Positions 27,295 to 37,094 are shown, numbered from the stretch's first letter. The stretch is DNA of 56,137 nucleotides from Klebsiella pneumoniae (GCA_945889325.1 CAMDBH010000016.1:1-56137), one strand, 5' to 3'. Notes: generated by a model from the sequence alone, not told the origin. Translations and numbers: made by a program.

Positions 27295-28347
27295 ATGCGC
27301 GACGCCGATGATCCGTTGATTCCACAGGCCGTAAACACCGATGCGCAGACAGATCGCGCGCTGCGACCTCGCAGTTTTGCCGAATATGTTGGGCAAAAGG
27401 CGGTGTTGAACAACTTGCAGGTGTTCATCCAAGCCGCGCGCAGTCGCAATGAACCACTTGATCACATGCTATTTTGCGGTCCACCGGGTTTGGGAAAAAC
27501 CACGCTCGCCACCCTGATTGCGGGCGCGATGGGCGCAAATTTGATCGTGACTTCTGGACCGGCGATTGAGAAAAAGGGCGATCTGGCGGGTATTTTGACG
27601 GGGTTGCAGGAAAACGATGTGCTGTTCATCGACGAAATCCACAGGCTGAGCGCAATTGTCGAGGAAAATCTTTATCCGGCCATGGAAGATTACCGTTTTG
27701 ACATCGTGATCGGCGACGGGCCGCACGCGCGCACGGTCAAGCTGCCGTTGCCGCATTTTACCTTGTTGGGCGCGACGACGCGCACCGGCTTGCTGACGGG
27801 GCCGTTGCGCGATCGTTTCGGCTACGTTGCGCGCCTGAATTTCTATACGGCAGAAGAACTTGCGCAAGTCGTTGCCCGCTCGGCGGTAGCGCTGCGGGTT
27901 TCTTTGGCCGCCGATGGCGCCTTTGAGATCGCGCGGCGATCGCGCGGCACCCCGCGCATCGCCAACCGCTTGCTGCGGCGCGTGCGCGATTTTGCCGACG
28001 TCCAAGGCGCCAAAGAGATCACGCGCGAACTGGCCGGTGGTGCGCTTGAACTGCTTGAAGTCGATAGCAAAGGCTTTGATCCGATGGATCGCGCCTACCT
28101 CACGACGCTGGTTCAGACGTTTGGCGGTGGGCCCGTCGGCATTGAAACCATCGCGTCGGCGTTGAGCGAGCAGCGCGATACGCTGGAAGATGTGTATGAG
28201 CCCTATTTGATTCAGCAAGGTTTTGTTGCCCGCACACCGCGTGGTCGCGTGGCGCTGGACAAGGCGTGGCTGCATTTGGGTTTGGTTGTGCCCAGCGAAG
28301 CGATCAAGAACCGTGAAATTCAACAGAAACTTGGGCTGGGCGAGTAG
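27295..28347 (+). CDS. ruvB: Holliday junction branch-migration motor RuvB
   Basis: 350 residues. RuvB is the hexameric AAA+ motor that drives branch migration with RuvA. Visible motifs are [12 protein letters not shown], Walker A GPPGLGKT, Walker B region [10 protein letters not shown], sensor 1 and Arg finger [18 protein letters not shown], sensor 2 [17 protein letters not shown], and the C-terminal winged helix with [28 protein letters not shown] precedes the ATG. It is the last gene of the ruvCAB operon, followed by a terminator. Confidence 0.97.
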   Translation: MRDADDPLIPQAVNTDAQTDRALRPRSFAEYVGQKAVLNNLQVFIQAARSRNEPLDHMLFCGPPGLGKTTLATLIAGAMGANLIVTSGPAIEKKGDLAGILTGLQENDVLFIDEIHRLSAIVEENLYPAMEDYRFDIVIGDGPHARTVKLPLPHFTLLGATTRTGLLTGPLRDRFGYVARLNFYTAEELAQVVARSAVALRVSLAADGAFEIARRSRGTPRIANRLLRRVRDFADVQGAKEITRELAGGALELLEVDSKGFDPMDRAYLTTLVQTFGGGPVGIETIASALSEQRDTLEDVYEPYLIQQGFVARTPRGRVALDKAWLHLGLVVPSEAIKNREIQQKLGLGE

Positions 28348-28390
28348 AATTGCGTTGTTGTTGACCCAGTTGGCGAAAAAATAACGCGGT

Positions 28391-28413
28391 GCGCTTGCCG
28401 CAAGGCGCTTTTT
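28391..28413 (+). terminator. Rho-independent terminator after ruvB
   Basis: GCGCTTGC pairs with GCAAG-G-CGC around a one-base loop and one bulged G (28391-28408), followed directly by five T (28409-28413). It lies 44 bases after the ruvB stop and 43 before the kinase gene. Confidence 0.65.
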
Positions 28414-28455
28414 AGCCTAGATTCGCCAGCGCGGCTTCATCTCCGCCGGATACCG

Positions 28456-31400
28456 ATGACTCAGCTCAAGCACATGCAGCGCGACGCAGACGAGCTGCCC
28501 CCATCCTCACTTGTCGACAATCTTTACCGAATCGTGCGCTTGATCGGCCGCGGCGGTATGGGTTCCGTCTATGAAGCGGAGGACATTCGCCTCGGCCGTG
28601 CGGTTGCGCTCAAGGTGTTGCGTTCCGACCTTGCCAAGCAACTGCAAGCCGATGAACGGTTTATTCAAGAAGCCAAGATTCTGGCACGGATTCGCTCGCC
28701 GTTTGTGGCGACCGTTTATTCGATCGGTGCAACGGACAATGGCCGTACTTACATCGCGATGGAGTACATCGATGGCGAATCGCTCGGCGATTTGCTCGAT
28801 CGCGAACGCTGGCTGAACTTGCCGCGGGCTGCGCGGATCGCGCAACGGTGCTGTGAAGCGCTGATGGAAGCCCATAAGCTCGGGATTATTCACCGCGATC
28901 TCAAGCCGGACAATATCTTGCTCACGCGCATCGGCTCGTTTGAAGATTACGTCAAAGTCGTCGACCTCGGTCTGGCCAAGCACATTCATCCAACGGGTGC
29001 CGATTTCAATCCGCGGCTGACTCAAGCGCGTTTGGTCGTCGGGACGCCGGCTTACATGAGCCCCGAGCAGGCCGCAGGCCACGATGTTGGGCCTGCGAGC
29101 GATCTGTATTCGCTCGGCGTGATCATGTACGAGATGATCTGCGGTTTTCTGCCCGTCGACGGCGAAACGCCGCAAGACTTCTTGCGCGCCCATCAGCTAC
29201 AAGCGCCGATTCCGCTTAGCAAACGCCGCGCCGATCTGGTGTTTCCGCCGCAAGTGGATGCGTTTTTCCGCAAAATTTTGGCCAAATCGCCAACTGAACG
29301 CCCGCAAGACGCCCGCGCTTTTGTGGTGGAATTGGAAAAACTTGAAGGGATCACAGCCGAATCGCGTGTTACCCAGCGACCGCAGACCACACAATCGCCC
29401 ATGGCGCGGTCGGCGCGGCGCAGCGCGTCGCTGCTGGGGCCAACTTTAGATATTTTGGAAGAAAGGCTGGATCGGGCCAAAGATCGTGTGAGGCTTGAGC
29501 TTTTTGGCTTGGTGTCGCGAACCCGCGGCATGCTTTATGAAGCCTTGGACACGTTCACGGCCCAAGTCACCGAACGTGCCGATGCGCCGGTCGTGGTGCG
29601 CGTAGCCGTTTCACCGCCGGGTGAACGCCTGCCGCTGGCCTGTCTGTTCGATGAAGTGCGCGGTCGCGCAGGGCTTTATGACGACGACGCGCCCTCGGTC
29701 GCGCGGCGCAAGCTGCTCAGTTGGACCCAAGGCCTCATGCCGGATCGGCCAGATCGCGCGAGCCAAGTTGCCCATCTAATAGGCCTTTTTGTCAACGTCG
29801 AATTTCCCGATTCGCCGCACCTTTCGCACGCCAAAGCGGTGCCGGAAGTCGCGCGCATGGCCGCTGGTGCTGCCCTGGCGGACGCGCTGCGCGGCATTGC
29901 CGGTCGCAGTGTGCTGCTTTTGATCATCGAACGCGCCGATCATTTGAGTGAGACTGAAGTTGGTTTTCTGCGCCGCTTGGTTCGCCAATTGGGTGCAACG
30001 CCGGTGCTGGTCGTTGGCGGCTGGGTTCACAAAGACGATGACATTCCGCAGGGCCTGAACGGTATTTTGACTGCCGGCGCGATGGCTCGGGTGCCGTCGC
30101 GAGATATCCCCAATGATTTGCGCGGTCTAGATGCAACCGCCAAGCGCACCCTTTCGGCTGCTTTGCGCGTTGGTACGCCGCTGTGGCCCGACCTGCTGGA
30201 AGCCGCCGTCGGCGTGCCGATCGGGCCGCACGTCATGCGTTTGGTCGCTGCTGGCGCGCTGCGGCCGTTGCGCAACAGTCGCCTGTCCTCGCAGTCGGAA
30301 TACTTGCTGGGTGATTTTCCGGACACCATGCCCGCTGAGGCGCTGACGCACCACGTCGACGTACAGCGTGCGCAACAATGGCTGATGAATCAGTCGGTTG
30401 TTCGGCCAGAGCACATGGCAGGGCGCATCGCGATGTTGGCTGAGCGGGCGGGCGATTTGCCGGTAGCGGCGCAGCAAGCCAAGGTCGCCGCGCATTTGAT
30501 GGCGGCACTGGGTGCGTTGCCCGAAGCGATCTTGCAGTACGAAATCTCCCGCAACCACGCATTGGCGCTGCGCGACTCCGGCTCAGTGGGTCCGTCGGCT
30601 TTGGCTTTGGCGGAAGCGGCTTACGGACTTGCTACCTGTTTGGCCGAACGCGGTGACCACGAACTGGCAAGTGACCGCGCGCGCGAAGCGATCGAAGGCC
30701 TGCGCATGATGCCGGGGCTGGCAGAAGACGATTGGTATCGCCTGGGTGTGCCGCTTTTGGCGGTGTGGGCAACCGAAGAAACCGAATGCGGCCGTGCCAG
30801 CGGCGTGGTCGCACCGCTAGAGGCGCAGATCAACGTCCTGCTGCGCTCGGCCGTGCCGCGCGCGGCTGAGCAATTGCCGCATGTTCGACTTTCACTCGGT
30901 AAAGCGCTTAAGGCTCAGGTAAATCTGCGCAAAGCGCTAGAGGTTTGGACAGCCGCCCAAGCCGGTTTGCCTGCTCTGTCTTTGCCGGTTCTGCAAGCTG
31001 AGTTGTCGATGCACATCGCCGAAGCGCATCGGGCGCTGGGCGATGGCGACCGCGCGGTGGCGCACGCGCGCAAGGCGCTGAGTTCGGCCCGCGATGCGCG
31101 AAATTTGATCATTGAAGTTGAAGCTTTGCGCTCACTCGCGTTGTCACTGCGCGATATCGGCGAACTGGACGATGCCGAGGCCCAACTCGGCGAAGCGCTC
31201 AATGCGCTGGGTCGCGTCGATCGCCAGCGTCTGGCCGCCGAAGTGCCGGTATTGCTGGCCGCTGTGCTGCAAGCCCGCGGTGCTACAGACGAAGCCGACG
31301 CCGCGCTGGCCAAAAGTTGCCGCGCTTTTGCGGCTCTGCCGGATTTGGCGGGTCTGTCGGACGCGCTGCGCCAACGCGGCGAAATTCAAATGACCCACGG

Positions 31401-31782
31401 CATTTACACCCGCGCCCAGGCTTTTGCCGAAGAAGCTGCACGCCAAGCGGTTTTGGCCGGCAACGTGCCCCTGCAGGTCAAAGCGCTTTTGTTGTCGTCC
31501 CGCTCGTCGGCTGCGGCTGGCGACATGCAAGTCGCGCATTCGACAATGGAAGAAGCATTTCATTTGGTGGCGCCCGATGTGCCTACAGCAGAACGCGGCG
31601 ACTGCCTTGTTGTGCTAGCGGATTTGCTTGAAGCGACCGTGCTGACTTCCGACCGGCCGGCCTTGTCGTTGCTGGAAGAAGCCGAGTCGATTTACCGCGA
31701 TGTCGGCAATACCGGCGAGGCCGATCGCTTGCACAAACGCCTGCGCGCGATGCGCCCAGCATCCGGTATCTTCGCCGGATAG
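28456..31782 (+). CDS. Cytoplasmic Ser/Thr kinase with degenerate NTPase-like and TPR-like regions
   Basis: 1108 residues. The kinase domain spans about residues 24-295: glycine loop GRGGMGSVYEAE at 31-42, Lys53 in ALKVL, catalytic loop HRDLKPDN at 146-153, D-L-G at 170-172 in place of D-F-G, and GTPAYMSPEQA. No membrane segment follows. Residues of about 310-640 resemble the AAA/STAND module of myxobacterial kinases, including a Walker-B-like SVLLLIIERADHLSE, but the expected P-loop position reads VRVAVSPPGERLP with no G-K-S/T. The C-terminal half is helical with TPR-like units (ALAEAAYGLATCLAERGDHE; SLRDIGELDDAEAQLGEAL). Likely a signalling scaffold kinase; partner and trigger unknown. It overlaps no neighbour and converges with folE (25-base gap). 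Confidence 0.88.
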   Translation: MTQLKHMQRDADELPPSSLVDNLYRIVRLIGRGGMGSVYEAEDIRLGRAVALKVLRSDLAKQLQADERFIQEAKILARIRSPFVATVYSIGATDNGRTYIAMEYIDGESLGDLLDRERWLNLPRAARIAQRCCEALMEAHKLGIIHRDLKPDNILLTRIGSFEDYVKVVDLGLAKHIHPTGADFNPRLTQARLVVGTPAYMSPEQAAGHDVGPASDLYSLGVIMYEMICGFLPVDGETPQDFLRAHQLQAPIPLSKRRADLVFPPQVDAFFRKILAKSPTERPQDARAFVVELEKLEGITAESRVTQRPQTTQSPMARSARRSASLLGPTLDILEERLDRAKDRVRLELFGLVSRTRGMLYEALDTFTAQVTERADAPVVVRVAVSPPGERLPLACLFDEVRGRAGLYDDDAPSVARRKLLSWTQGLMPDRPDRASQVAHLIGLFVNVEFPDSPHLSHAKAVPEVARMAAGAALADALRGIAGRSVLLLIIERADHLSETEVGFLRRLVRQLGATPVLVVGGWVHKDDDIPQGLNGILTAGAMARVPSRDIPNDLRGLDATAKRTLSAALRVGTPLWPDLLEAAVGVPIGPHVMRLVAAGALRPLRNSRLSSQSEYLLGDFPDTMPAEALTHHVDVQRAQQWLMNQSVVRPEHMAGRIAMLAERAGDLPVAAQQAKVAAHLMAALGALPEAILQYEISRNHALALRDSGSVGPSALALAEAAYGLATCLAERGDHELASDRAREAIEGLRMMPGLAEDDWYRLGVPLLAVWATEETECGRASGVVAPLEAQINVLLRSAVPRAAEQLPHVRLSLGKALKAQVNLRKALEVWTAAQAGLPALSLPVLQAELSMHIAEAHRALGDGDRAVAHARKALSSARDARNLIIEVEALRSLALSLRDIGELDDAEAQLGEALNALGRVDRQRLAAEVPVLLAAVLQARGATDEADAALAKSCRAFAALPDLAGLSDALRQRGEIQMTHGIYTRAQAFAEEAARQAVLAGNVPLQVKALLLSSRSSAAAGDMQVAHSTMEEAFHLVAPDVPTAERGDCLVVLADLLEATVLTSDRPALSLLEEAESIYRDVGNTGEADRLHKRLRAMRPASGIFAG

Positions 31783-31807
31783 CCGCCGTTTCTGCGAAAT
31801 GCCCCAA

Positions 31808-32347
31808 TTACTTCAATAATTTCATCAGTTCAGCCCGCGTCATCGGATCGGTGCGAAACGCCCCGAACATCGCCGACGTCACCGTCACGGCCGCCGGTTT
31901 GCGCACACCGCGCATGACCATACACATGTGCGTCGCCTCAATGACCACGGCAACACCGCTTGGCTCCAGTGCATTTTGCAATGCAGTCGCGATTTGGGTG
32001 GTCATGCGCTCTTGCACCTGCAAACGCCGCGCGTACACGTCGACGATACGCGCAAGCTTGGATAAACCTACGACTTTTCCGCGTGGCAAGTAAGCCACGT
32101 GTGCCTTGCCCATAAACGGCAGCATGTGGTGTTCGCACAGGCTGGAAAAATCGATATCGCGCACCAGCACGATTTCTTCGTTATCCACTGAAAAGACAGC
32201 CGATCGAATGATGGCTTCGGCGTCTTCCTGATAACCGGCGGTCAAATCGCGCCAAGCTTTGGCCACGCGGTGCGGCGTTTTGAGCAGTCCCTCGCGCTGA
32301 GGGTCTTCGCCGAGTTCGACAAGAATTTTGTGGACAAGCTCTTCCAA
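31808..32347 (-). CDS. folE: GTP cyclohydrolase I
   Basis: 179 residues. FolE converts GTP to dihydroneopterin triphosphate, the first step to tetrahydrofolate and other pterins. Zinc and catalytic residues are visible in [20 protein letters not shown] and [13 protein letters not shown]. Other signatures are [38 protein letters not shown] and a C-terminal [17 protein letters not shown]. Length is normal for the short bacterial form. It lies 42 bases downstream of the MoxR gene and is probably the last gene of the ferredoxin-TPR-MoxR-folE run. Confidence 0.96.
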   Translation of the reverse strand: MEELVHKILVELGEDPQREGLLKTPHRVAKAWRDLTAGYQEDAEAIIRSAVFSVDNEEIVLVRDIDFSSLCEHHMLPFMGKAHVAYLPRGKVVGLSKLARIVDVYARRLQVQERMTTQIATALQNALEPSGVAVVIEATHMCMVMRGVRKPAAVTVTSAMFGAFRTDPMTRAELMKLLK

Positions 32348-32389
32348 GTTCGATCTCCCTTTACACCGCTGTATTTGTTGAATATTTGA

Positions 32390-33382
32390 TTAAATCGGTG
32401 GCTGAACGGCTTCGAGAATCTGGTGCAGAATCGCTTCAACGGTCGCGCGCTCATTGCTGCCACTTGCCAAGCCACTGACCATCACGCGATGGCCGCTCAC
32501 CGGCAGAAATAGGCGTTGCACGTCGTCCGGCGTGGCAAAATTGCGCCCGCGCAACAACGCGTTAGCCTGCACGGCGCGGAAAAAACCGATGGCCGCCCGC
32601 GTCGACAGACCCAATTCCAAACTGCGGTGGTTGCGGGTCGCCAACGTCAGCGCATGCAAATAGCGCAAAACAGCATCGCTGACATGCACTTGCGTTGCGG
32701 CATGGATCAGTTGCTCCAATTCCGCTTGGCTGGTGACGGCGGCCGGGGCTTGGGCTGGGGCCCCATGTTGGCGAATTAAATCGAGTTCTTGGGCCGTGTC
32801 CAAGTAGCCGACGGAAGTGCGCACCAAAAAGCGATCGAGCTGCGATTCCGGCAACGGAAAAGTCCCATGAAATTCCCGAGGATTTTGCGTCGCCAGCACC
32901 ACAAACGGCGACGGCAGCCCGTGGGTCTTGCCATCGACGGTCACGCGCGCCTCAGCCATGGCTTCAAGCAAAGCTGATTGTGTACGCGGTGTTGTGCGGT
33001 TGATCTCATCGGCCAGCAGCACGTGGGCAAAAATTGGCCCGGGTTTGAATTCAAATTGCCGCGTCTGGGGGTCATACACACTGACGCCGACAATGTCCGC
33101 TGGCAATAAATCACTAGCAAATTGAATGCGTTGGTGGGTCAGGCCCAGCACATGCGCAAATGACCTCGCCAAAGTCGTTTTGCCTACGCCGGGCACGTCC
33201 TCAAACAATACGTGACCGCGCGCCAAGATGGCCACCAGAACCAATTCAACGACTTCGGTCTTGCCGACGAACGCGCCTTCTACGCCATGCACGATAGCGC
33301 GGCAGAGGGCCTGCGGTGAAATTTCAGCATTTTCCCGTTGAATATTCTGTGGTTCCGCACCCGAGCGCTGCGACTCTGTCAT
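32390..33382 (-). CDS. MoxR-family AAA+ ATPase
   Basis: 330 residues. MoxR ATPases act as chaperones that mature or activate enzyme complexes and envelope proteins. Motifs: Walker A EDVPGVGKT at about 61-69, QFASDLLPADIVGVSVYD, Walker B V-L-L-A-D-E-I-N-R-T, FVVLATQNPREFHGTFPLPE and QLDRFLVRTSVGY; the C-terminal lid contains LSTRAAIGFFRAVQANALLRG. MoxR genes usually precede a DUF58/VWA pair; here there is none. The start codon overlaps the upstream TPR gene by four bases (33379-33382), so the pair is coupled. Confidence 0.92.
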   Translation of the reverse strand: MTESQRSGAEPQNIQRENAEISPQALCRAIVHGVEGAFVGKTEVVELVLVAILARGHVLFEDVPGVGKTTLARSFAHVLGLTHQRIQFASDLLPADIVGVSVYDPQTRQFEFKPGPIFAHVLLADEINRTTPRTQSALLEAMAEARVTVDGKTHGLPSPFVVLATQNPREFHGTFPLPESQLDRFLVRTSVGYLDTAQELDLIRQHGAPAQAPAAVTSQAELEQLIHAATQVHVSDAVLRYLHALTLATRNHRSLELGLSTRAAIGFFRAVQANALLRGRNFATPDDVQRLFLPVSGHRVMVSGLASGSNERATVEAILHQILEAVQPPI

Positions 33383-34623
33383 GGTTTGCCCTTGCCCGCG
33401 CAGCGCGCTGCGGCGATTTTGACGAAATTGGCCGACACCGTGCCGATTGCGGCTTGTTCTTCCGCGGTTGCCTTGAGGCCGTGGGCAGCGAACGCGCGAT
33501 CGACGTCACTTTGCAGCGCCACCGCATCGTGGGTTTGGCGACACAAATGGTCCGCCAACGCAGCGATCACGATACAACGCAGCATGAGCACATCGAATTC
33601 CCGACTCTCTGCCGCATCGGTCTGGGCCACACCCAACACATCGCGACCGCGTTTGGCCTCCTGCAGTGCGCGCTGTGGCTGACCGTTGTCCAAGGCGACT
33701 TCGGCCAAATTGCGATAAATTGCAGTGGCTTTGGGTGCAAGTCGTTGCGCCTGTTCCAAACTGGCCATGGCGCCATCAAAATCTTTGGCGTGGTGTTTGG
33801 CCGCGCCCATCGCGTTCCACAGCGTAGCGTTGTCAGGGCTGATGCCGATTGCGCGCTTCAAGATCGCAATGGCCCTGATGTGATCGCCTTTTTCAATCAA
33901 TAGGTTGGCCAGATGGCGCAGACATTCGGCGTGCTGCGGATCAAGGGTCAAACAGCGATCGAAGGCATTTTCTGCTTTGTCCGCCTCGCCTTCCATGGCA
34001 TACACTTCGCCCAGTCGCAGCCAAGTTTCAGCATTGGTTGGCGCCAGTTGGGTGGCTTTGAGCATTTCCTCACGCGCCAGCGGCACGCGGCCGCGCCCGA
34101 GCAACGCGCGGCCGTGCATGACGCGCAACATCGCGATATCTGGATGGGTTTTGAGCGCGGCCAGCGCGATCTCACCCGCGTGAACAAAATCACCGCGGCC
34201 CATCAACAATTCCGCTAAGCGCACGGCCGACTCGGCATCGTCTGGTTGCAGCGACAGGCGGTGGGCGTAAGCCGATACGGCTTCATCCAATTGGCCGGCA
34301 CCATCGTAGGCACGGGCCAAAAGCACCGCAATTTCAGCGTTTTTTGGCTCAGCCATCATCTTGGGCTTGAGCAAGATCGCCGCCTGCCCGTGGCGCCCAC
34401 GCAGCATCAGCGTTTCCGCCAGCGCCAGCAACGCTACTGGATCTCCTTGATCTGCAAGCGGTTGCAGCGTCGCCTCCGCCTGCGCCAACTCACCGCGATC
34501 GCGGTAGGCCAGACCTTGCTGCAGCGGCGTCAGCGTTTCGGCCCGCTGCGGTGCGGAACACGCGCAAATGCAGGCTAACAGCCAAACGGCCAGACTTTGG
34601 CGCAGAGATCGACGCAAGTTCAC
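33379..34623 (-). CDS. TPR-repeat lipoprotein
   Basis: 414 residues starting at a GTG (34623) that follows the ferredoxin stop without a gap. The signal LRQSLAVWLLACICAC contains a lipobox with Cys22. The rest is a run of TPR units: GLAYRDRGELAQAEATLQPL, ALAETLMLRGRHGQAAILLK, LLARAYDGAGQLDEAVSAYA, WLRLGEVYAMEGEADKAENA, HLANLLIEKGDHIRAIAILK, LWNAMGAAKHHAKDFDGAMA, IYRNLAEVALDNGQPQRALQ. TPR arrays bind partner proteins; together with the MoxR ATPase this suggests a periplasmic or membrane-anchored assembly factor (inference). Confidence 0.85.
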   Translation of the reverse strand: MNLRRSLRQSLAVWLLACICACSAPQRAETLTPLQQGLAYRDRGELAQAEATLQPLADQGDPVALLALAETLMLRGRHGQAAILLKPKMMAEPKNAEIAVLLARAYDGAGQLDEAVSAYAHRLSLQPDDAESAVRLAELLMGRGDFVHAGEIALAALKTHPDIAMLRVMHGRALLGRGRVPLAREEMLKATQLAPTNAETWLRLGEVYAMEGEADKAENAFDRCLTLDPQHAECLRHLANLLIEKGDHIRAIAILKRAIGISPDNATLWNAMGAAKHHAKDFDGAMASLEQAQRLAPKATAIYRNLAEVALDNGQPQRALQEAKRGRDVLGVAQTDAAESREFDVLMLRCIVIAALADHLCRQTHDAVALQSDVDRAFAAHGLKATAEEQAAIGTVSANFVKIAAARCAGKGKP

Positions 34624-34998
34624 CTATGCTTTCTCCCACTTGGCGCGGTTGTCCTTGACTTGCTGCTGCGTCGGACGGATTTTGAGCAGCAGGCGCCCTT
34701 CGGCGTCGCGCCCGGGTTGAGCGACCGTGAACTGCGACGGCTGTTCTTCACTCAATTTGTTCACGTCGATGTCGGACACGAAAAGAGCTGGCAATTCACG
34801 GTCTTCGTAAATCGCCTGCCACGGACATTCCGGCTCGCACGCACCGCAACTGATGCATTCGGTCGGATGAATGTAAAGCATATTGGGCCGATCTGATGTC
34901 GGAGCGTCTTTTAGCGCATAAATACATTCAACTGGACAAACTTCTACGCAACCCTTGTCGAGACAGTCGATGCACAGGCGCGTTATCACATAGGCCAT
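34624..34998 (-). CDS. Ferredoxin with two Fe-S clusters (7Fe type)
   Basis: 124 residues, starting [20 protein letters not shown]. The first cysteine set is C-x2-C-x4-C-x3-C-P, as in ferredoxins with a 3Fe-4S cluster; the second is C-x2-C-x2-C-x3-C-P ([12 protein letters not shown]), a 4Fe-4S site. A helical C-terminal extension of about 50 residues ([31 protein letters not shown]) is typical of the longer 7Fe proteins. It is a cytoplasmic electron carrier; the partner is unknown. It is the first gene of the minus-strand run leading to the TPR, MoxR and folE genes. Confidence 0.93.
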   Translation of the reverse strand: MAYVITRLCIDCLDKGCVEVCPVECIYALKDAPTSDRPNMLYIHPTECISCGACEPECPWQAIYEDRELPALFVSDIDVNKLSEEQPSQFTVAQPGRDAEGRLLLKIRPTQQQVKDNRAKWEKA

Positions 34999-35307
34999 AC
35001 CGGCTCCTTTGGGGGAACATCATGTTGGCGCAAATCGGCGTGAAGTTCAAAGACCCGCTTGCAACTGTGTGAAGTTGCGTCACACTGCGGCAGCGGCGTG
35101 GACTGGCATCGCGGAACACGCAAGGCAAAGTGATGCTCAATATTATGAAAATTAAGATAAATTCAGTTTTTTTGCCAAAACGCCTGGAACAGCAAAAAAG
35201 ATCGCCGCGGCTTTGAATCGAATGTGACTGGCGGCGTTCTAAGAGGACAAAGCGCCCAAAGCGCGCAGATGTGGAAATTCGCCAGTCGGAAAATGCAGGA
35301 GAAACCT
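34999..35307. promoter_or_regulatory. Divergent promoter region between ferredoxin and DUF6600-like genes
   Basis: A 309-base gap with no gene. It must serve transcription in both directions. An AT-rich tract at about 35137-35175 (TATTATGAAAATTAAG and a T7 run) stands out from the GC-rich surroundings and is the likely promoter zone, but no -35/-10 pair is convincing. A small inverted repeat GCAACT...AGTTGC lies near 35060-35080. Confidence 0.4.
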
Positions 35308-37074
35308 ATGAAAACGTTGATACAATCACAAATCCCAAGGGCCATCGGCCGCTTCGTGTTGCGGCTGCTGCCGTTTGCCGTGCTGCTGGCCGCTGGTTGC
35401 GGACCCGTTTACGTGCAAGAGCGCGACGACGGCTATTACGGCCGCGGTTACAACCAAAATAGTCAGGGCTATCAGCAACCTGTGCAGCCCGCGCAGGCCG
35501 AATACGCCCAAGGCCAACCGGCGCAGCAGGCTGATCCTTATTTTAGCGATTTGAGCGCTTACGGCTCGTGGACGGCGACCGCCGATTACGGTCGAGTTTG
35601 GGTACCTTACGCCAACCGCACCCCCGGCTGGCGCCCGTATTTCTACGGCAGTTGGAGCTATACCAGCTACGGCTGGACCTGGGTCAGCGACGAAGCTTGG
35701 GGTGCTGGGCCGTACCACTACGGTCGCTGGGAATGGCTCAATGGTTATCAATGGGTATGGGTGCCCGGCTACACTTGGGGTCCCGCGTGGGTTGTGTGGG
35801 GCAGCGGCGGCGGCTGTGTCGGCTGGGCGCCGATGGGCTACCATTACGACGCCTATTCAAACGTGCGCGTGCACCAAACCTACTGGGTGTTTGTGCCGCA
35901 AAATCAGATGGGTTCACATGTGCAGCATGTCGTGATTCAGGCCAACGATGTACCGCGCGTCTACAACCAGACTGTGGTTGTGCAATCGACGGCGCAGATC
36001 CGCGGTCAGGGCGGTCAGACCCAAGTTTACAACCGCGGGCCGGCGCCCGCCCAAGTGGAACAGTGGACGCAACGACCGGTAACCCCGCGCCCAGCTGAGC
36101 AAATTCCCAGTACGCAGCCGCGCGCCATCCCGCAAAATGCCCAAGAACCGGCGCGGGTGCCGCCGCGTCAGCCGTCGCAGCCCGCGCAGCGCGACCCGCA
36201 AGTGCCGCAAACCCGCGTGCCAGATGGGGGCGGACGCGTGCCTGTGCAAGAGCACGGCGACGGTCGGCAGACGCCGATGCCAGATCAGGGCCGCGGTCAA
36301 CCGACCCAACCGCAGCAACCGGTGCCCGGGCGCGACAGTGGCCGCGCCGATCCGGCGCAACCGCCGCAAGACGGCCGCGGTGCGCCCACGCCACCGACCA
36401 CGCCAGGCCGCGCCGATCCGGTGCAGCCGCAACACGACGGCCGCGGCCCATCGCCCGTGCAACCGCCGCCGGGCCGCGATCAAGGCGGACGTCCGCCTGA
36501 AGCGCAACCGCCGCATGACGGTCGCGCGACACAAGAGCCCCCGGGCCGTCAGCCCGAAGCGCCGTCGCGTCCGGGCGCAGGGTACACGCCGCCCGCGCAG
36601 CCGCAGCAGCCGCCCGCCCGTCAGCCCGAAGCGCCGTCGCGTCCAGGTGCCGGTTACACGCCGCCCGCCCAACCGCAACAACCGCCAGCGCAGCCGCCCG
36701 CGCGTCAGCCGGATCCGCCGTCGCGTCCGGGTGCTGGCTACGCGCCACCGGCAGCGCCGCCGTCGCGCCCAGGTGCGGGTTACTCGCCGCCGCCGGCCCA
36801 GCCAGGGCCCAATGCACCGCAGTACCGCGATCACGTCGATACCACGCCGCAAGCGCCTCCGGGTTACGGCAACCGCCAGCCGGATCGCGCGCCGCAGCCG
36901 CCGCAACAGCCGCAACCGCAGCCCAATCGGCCCACGCCGCCGCCGCCGCAACCGCCGCCGCAGCAGCCGCCACCGCAGCAGCAACCGCCGCCGCGGCGCG
37001 CGCAACCCGCGCCAGCTGCACCGGCGCCGCAACCGGCGGCACCAGCACCAGCACCTCGCGGTCGCGGTCGCTAG
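35308..37074 (+). CDS. DUF6600-like lipoprotein with long proline-rich tail
   Basis: 588 residues from the ATG at 35308, with AGGAG seven bases upstream. The lipoprotein signal ends L-L-A-A-G-C (Cys31). Residues of about 85-230 carry the aromatic repeat domain of the DUF6600 type: SAYGSWTATADYGRVWVPYA, WRPYFYGSWSYTSYGWTWVS, AWGAGPYHYGRWEW, GYQWVWVPGYTWGPAWVVWG, GWAPMGYHY. From about residue 260 to the end the chain is Pro/Gln/Arg-rich and presumably disordered, with repeats of the unit RQPEAPSRPGAGYTPPAQP between 36548 and 36800. It may be a surface or periplasmic protein that spans or binds the wall. No function is known. Followed by a strong terminator. Confidence 0.82.
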   Translation: MKTLIQSQIPRAIGRFVLRLLPFAVLLAAGCGPVYVQERDDGYYGRGYNQNSQGYQQPVQPAQAEYAQGQPAQQADPYFSDLSAYGSWTATADYGRVWVPYANRTPGWRPYFYGSWSYTSYGWTWVSDEAWGAGPYHYGRWEWLNGYQWVWVPGYTWGPAWVVWGSGGGCVGWAPMGYHYDAYSNVRVHQTYWVFVPQNQMGSHVQHVVIQANDVPRVYNQTVVVQSTAQIRGQGGQTQVYNRGPAPAQVEQWTQRPVTPRPAEQIPSTQPRAIPQNAQEPARVPPRQPSQPAQRDPQVPQTRVPDGGGRVPVQEHGDGRQTPMPDQGRGQPTQPQQPVPGRDSGRADPAQPPQDGRGAPTPPTTPGRADPVQPQHDGRGPSPVQPPPGRDQGGRPPEAQPPHDGRATQEPPGRQPEAPSRPGAGYTPPAQPQQPPARQPEAPSRPGAGYTPPAQPQQPPAQPPARQPDPPSRPGAGYAPPAAPPSRPGAGYSPPPAQPGPNAPQYRDHVDTTPQAPPGYGNRQPDRAPQPPQQPQPQPNRPTPPPPQPPPQQPPPQQQPPPRRAQPAPAAPAPQPAAPAPAPRGRGR

Positions 37075-37094
37075 AAGTTTCAGTAGGTTTGCTC

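Noticed and set aside
30000..30330. Possible second gene inside the kinase gene
   Set aside because: The long frame of the kinase is uninterrupted and the smaller frames lack start signals.
35060..35080. GCAACT...AGTTGC inverted repeat before the ferredoxin gene as an operator
   Set aside because: Six-base arms are too short to stand out by chance in a 309-base gap.
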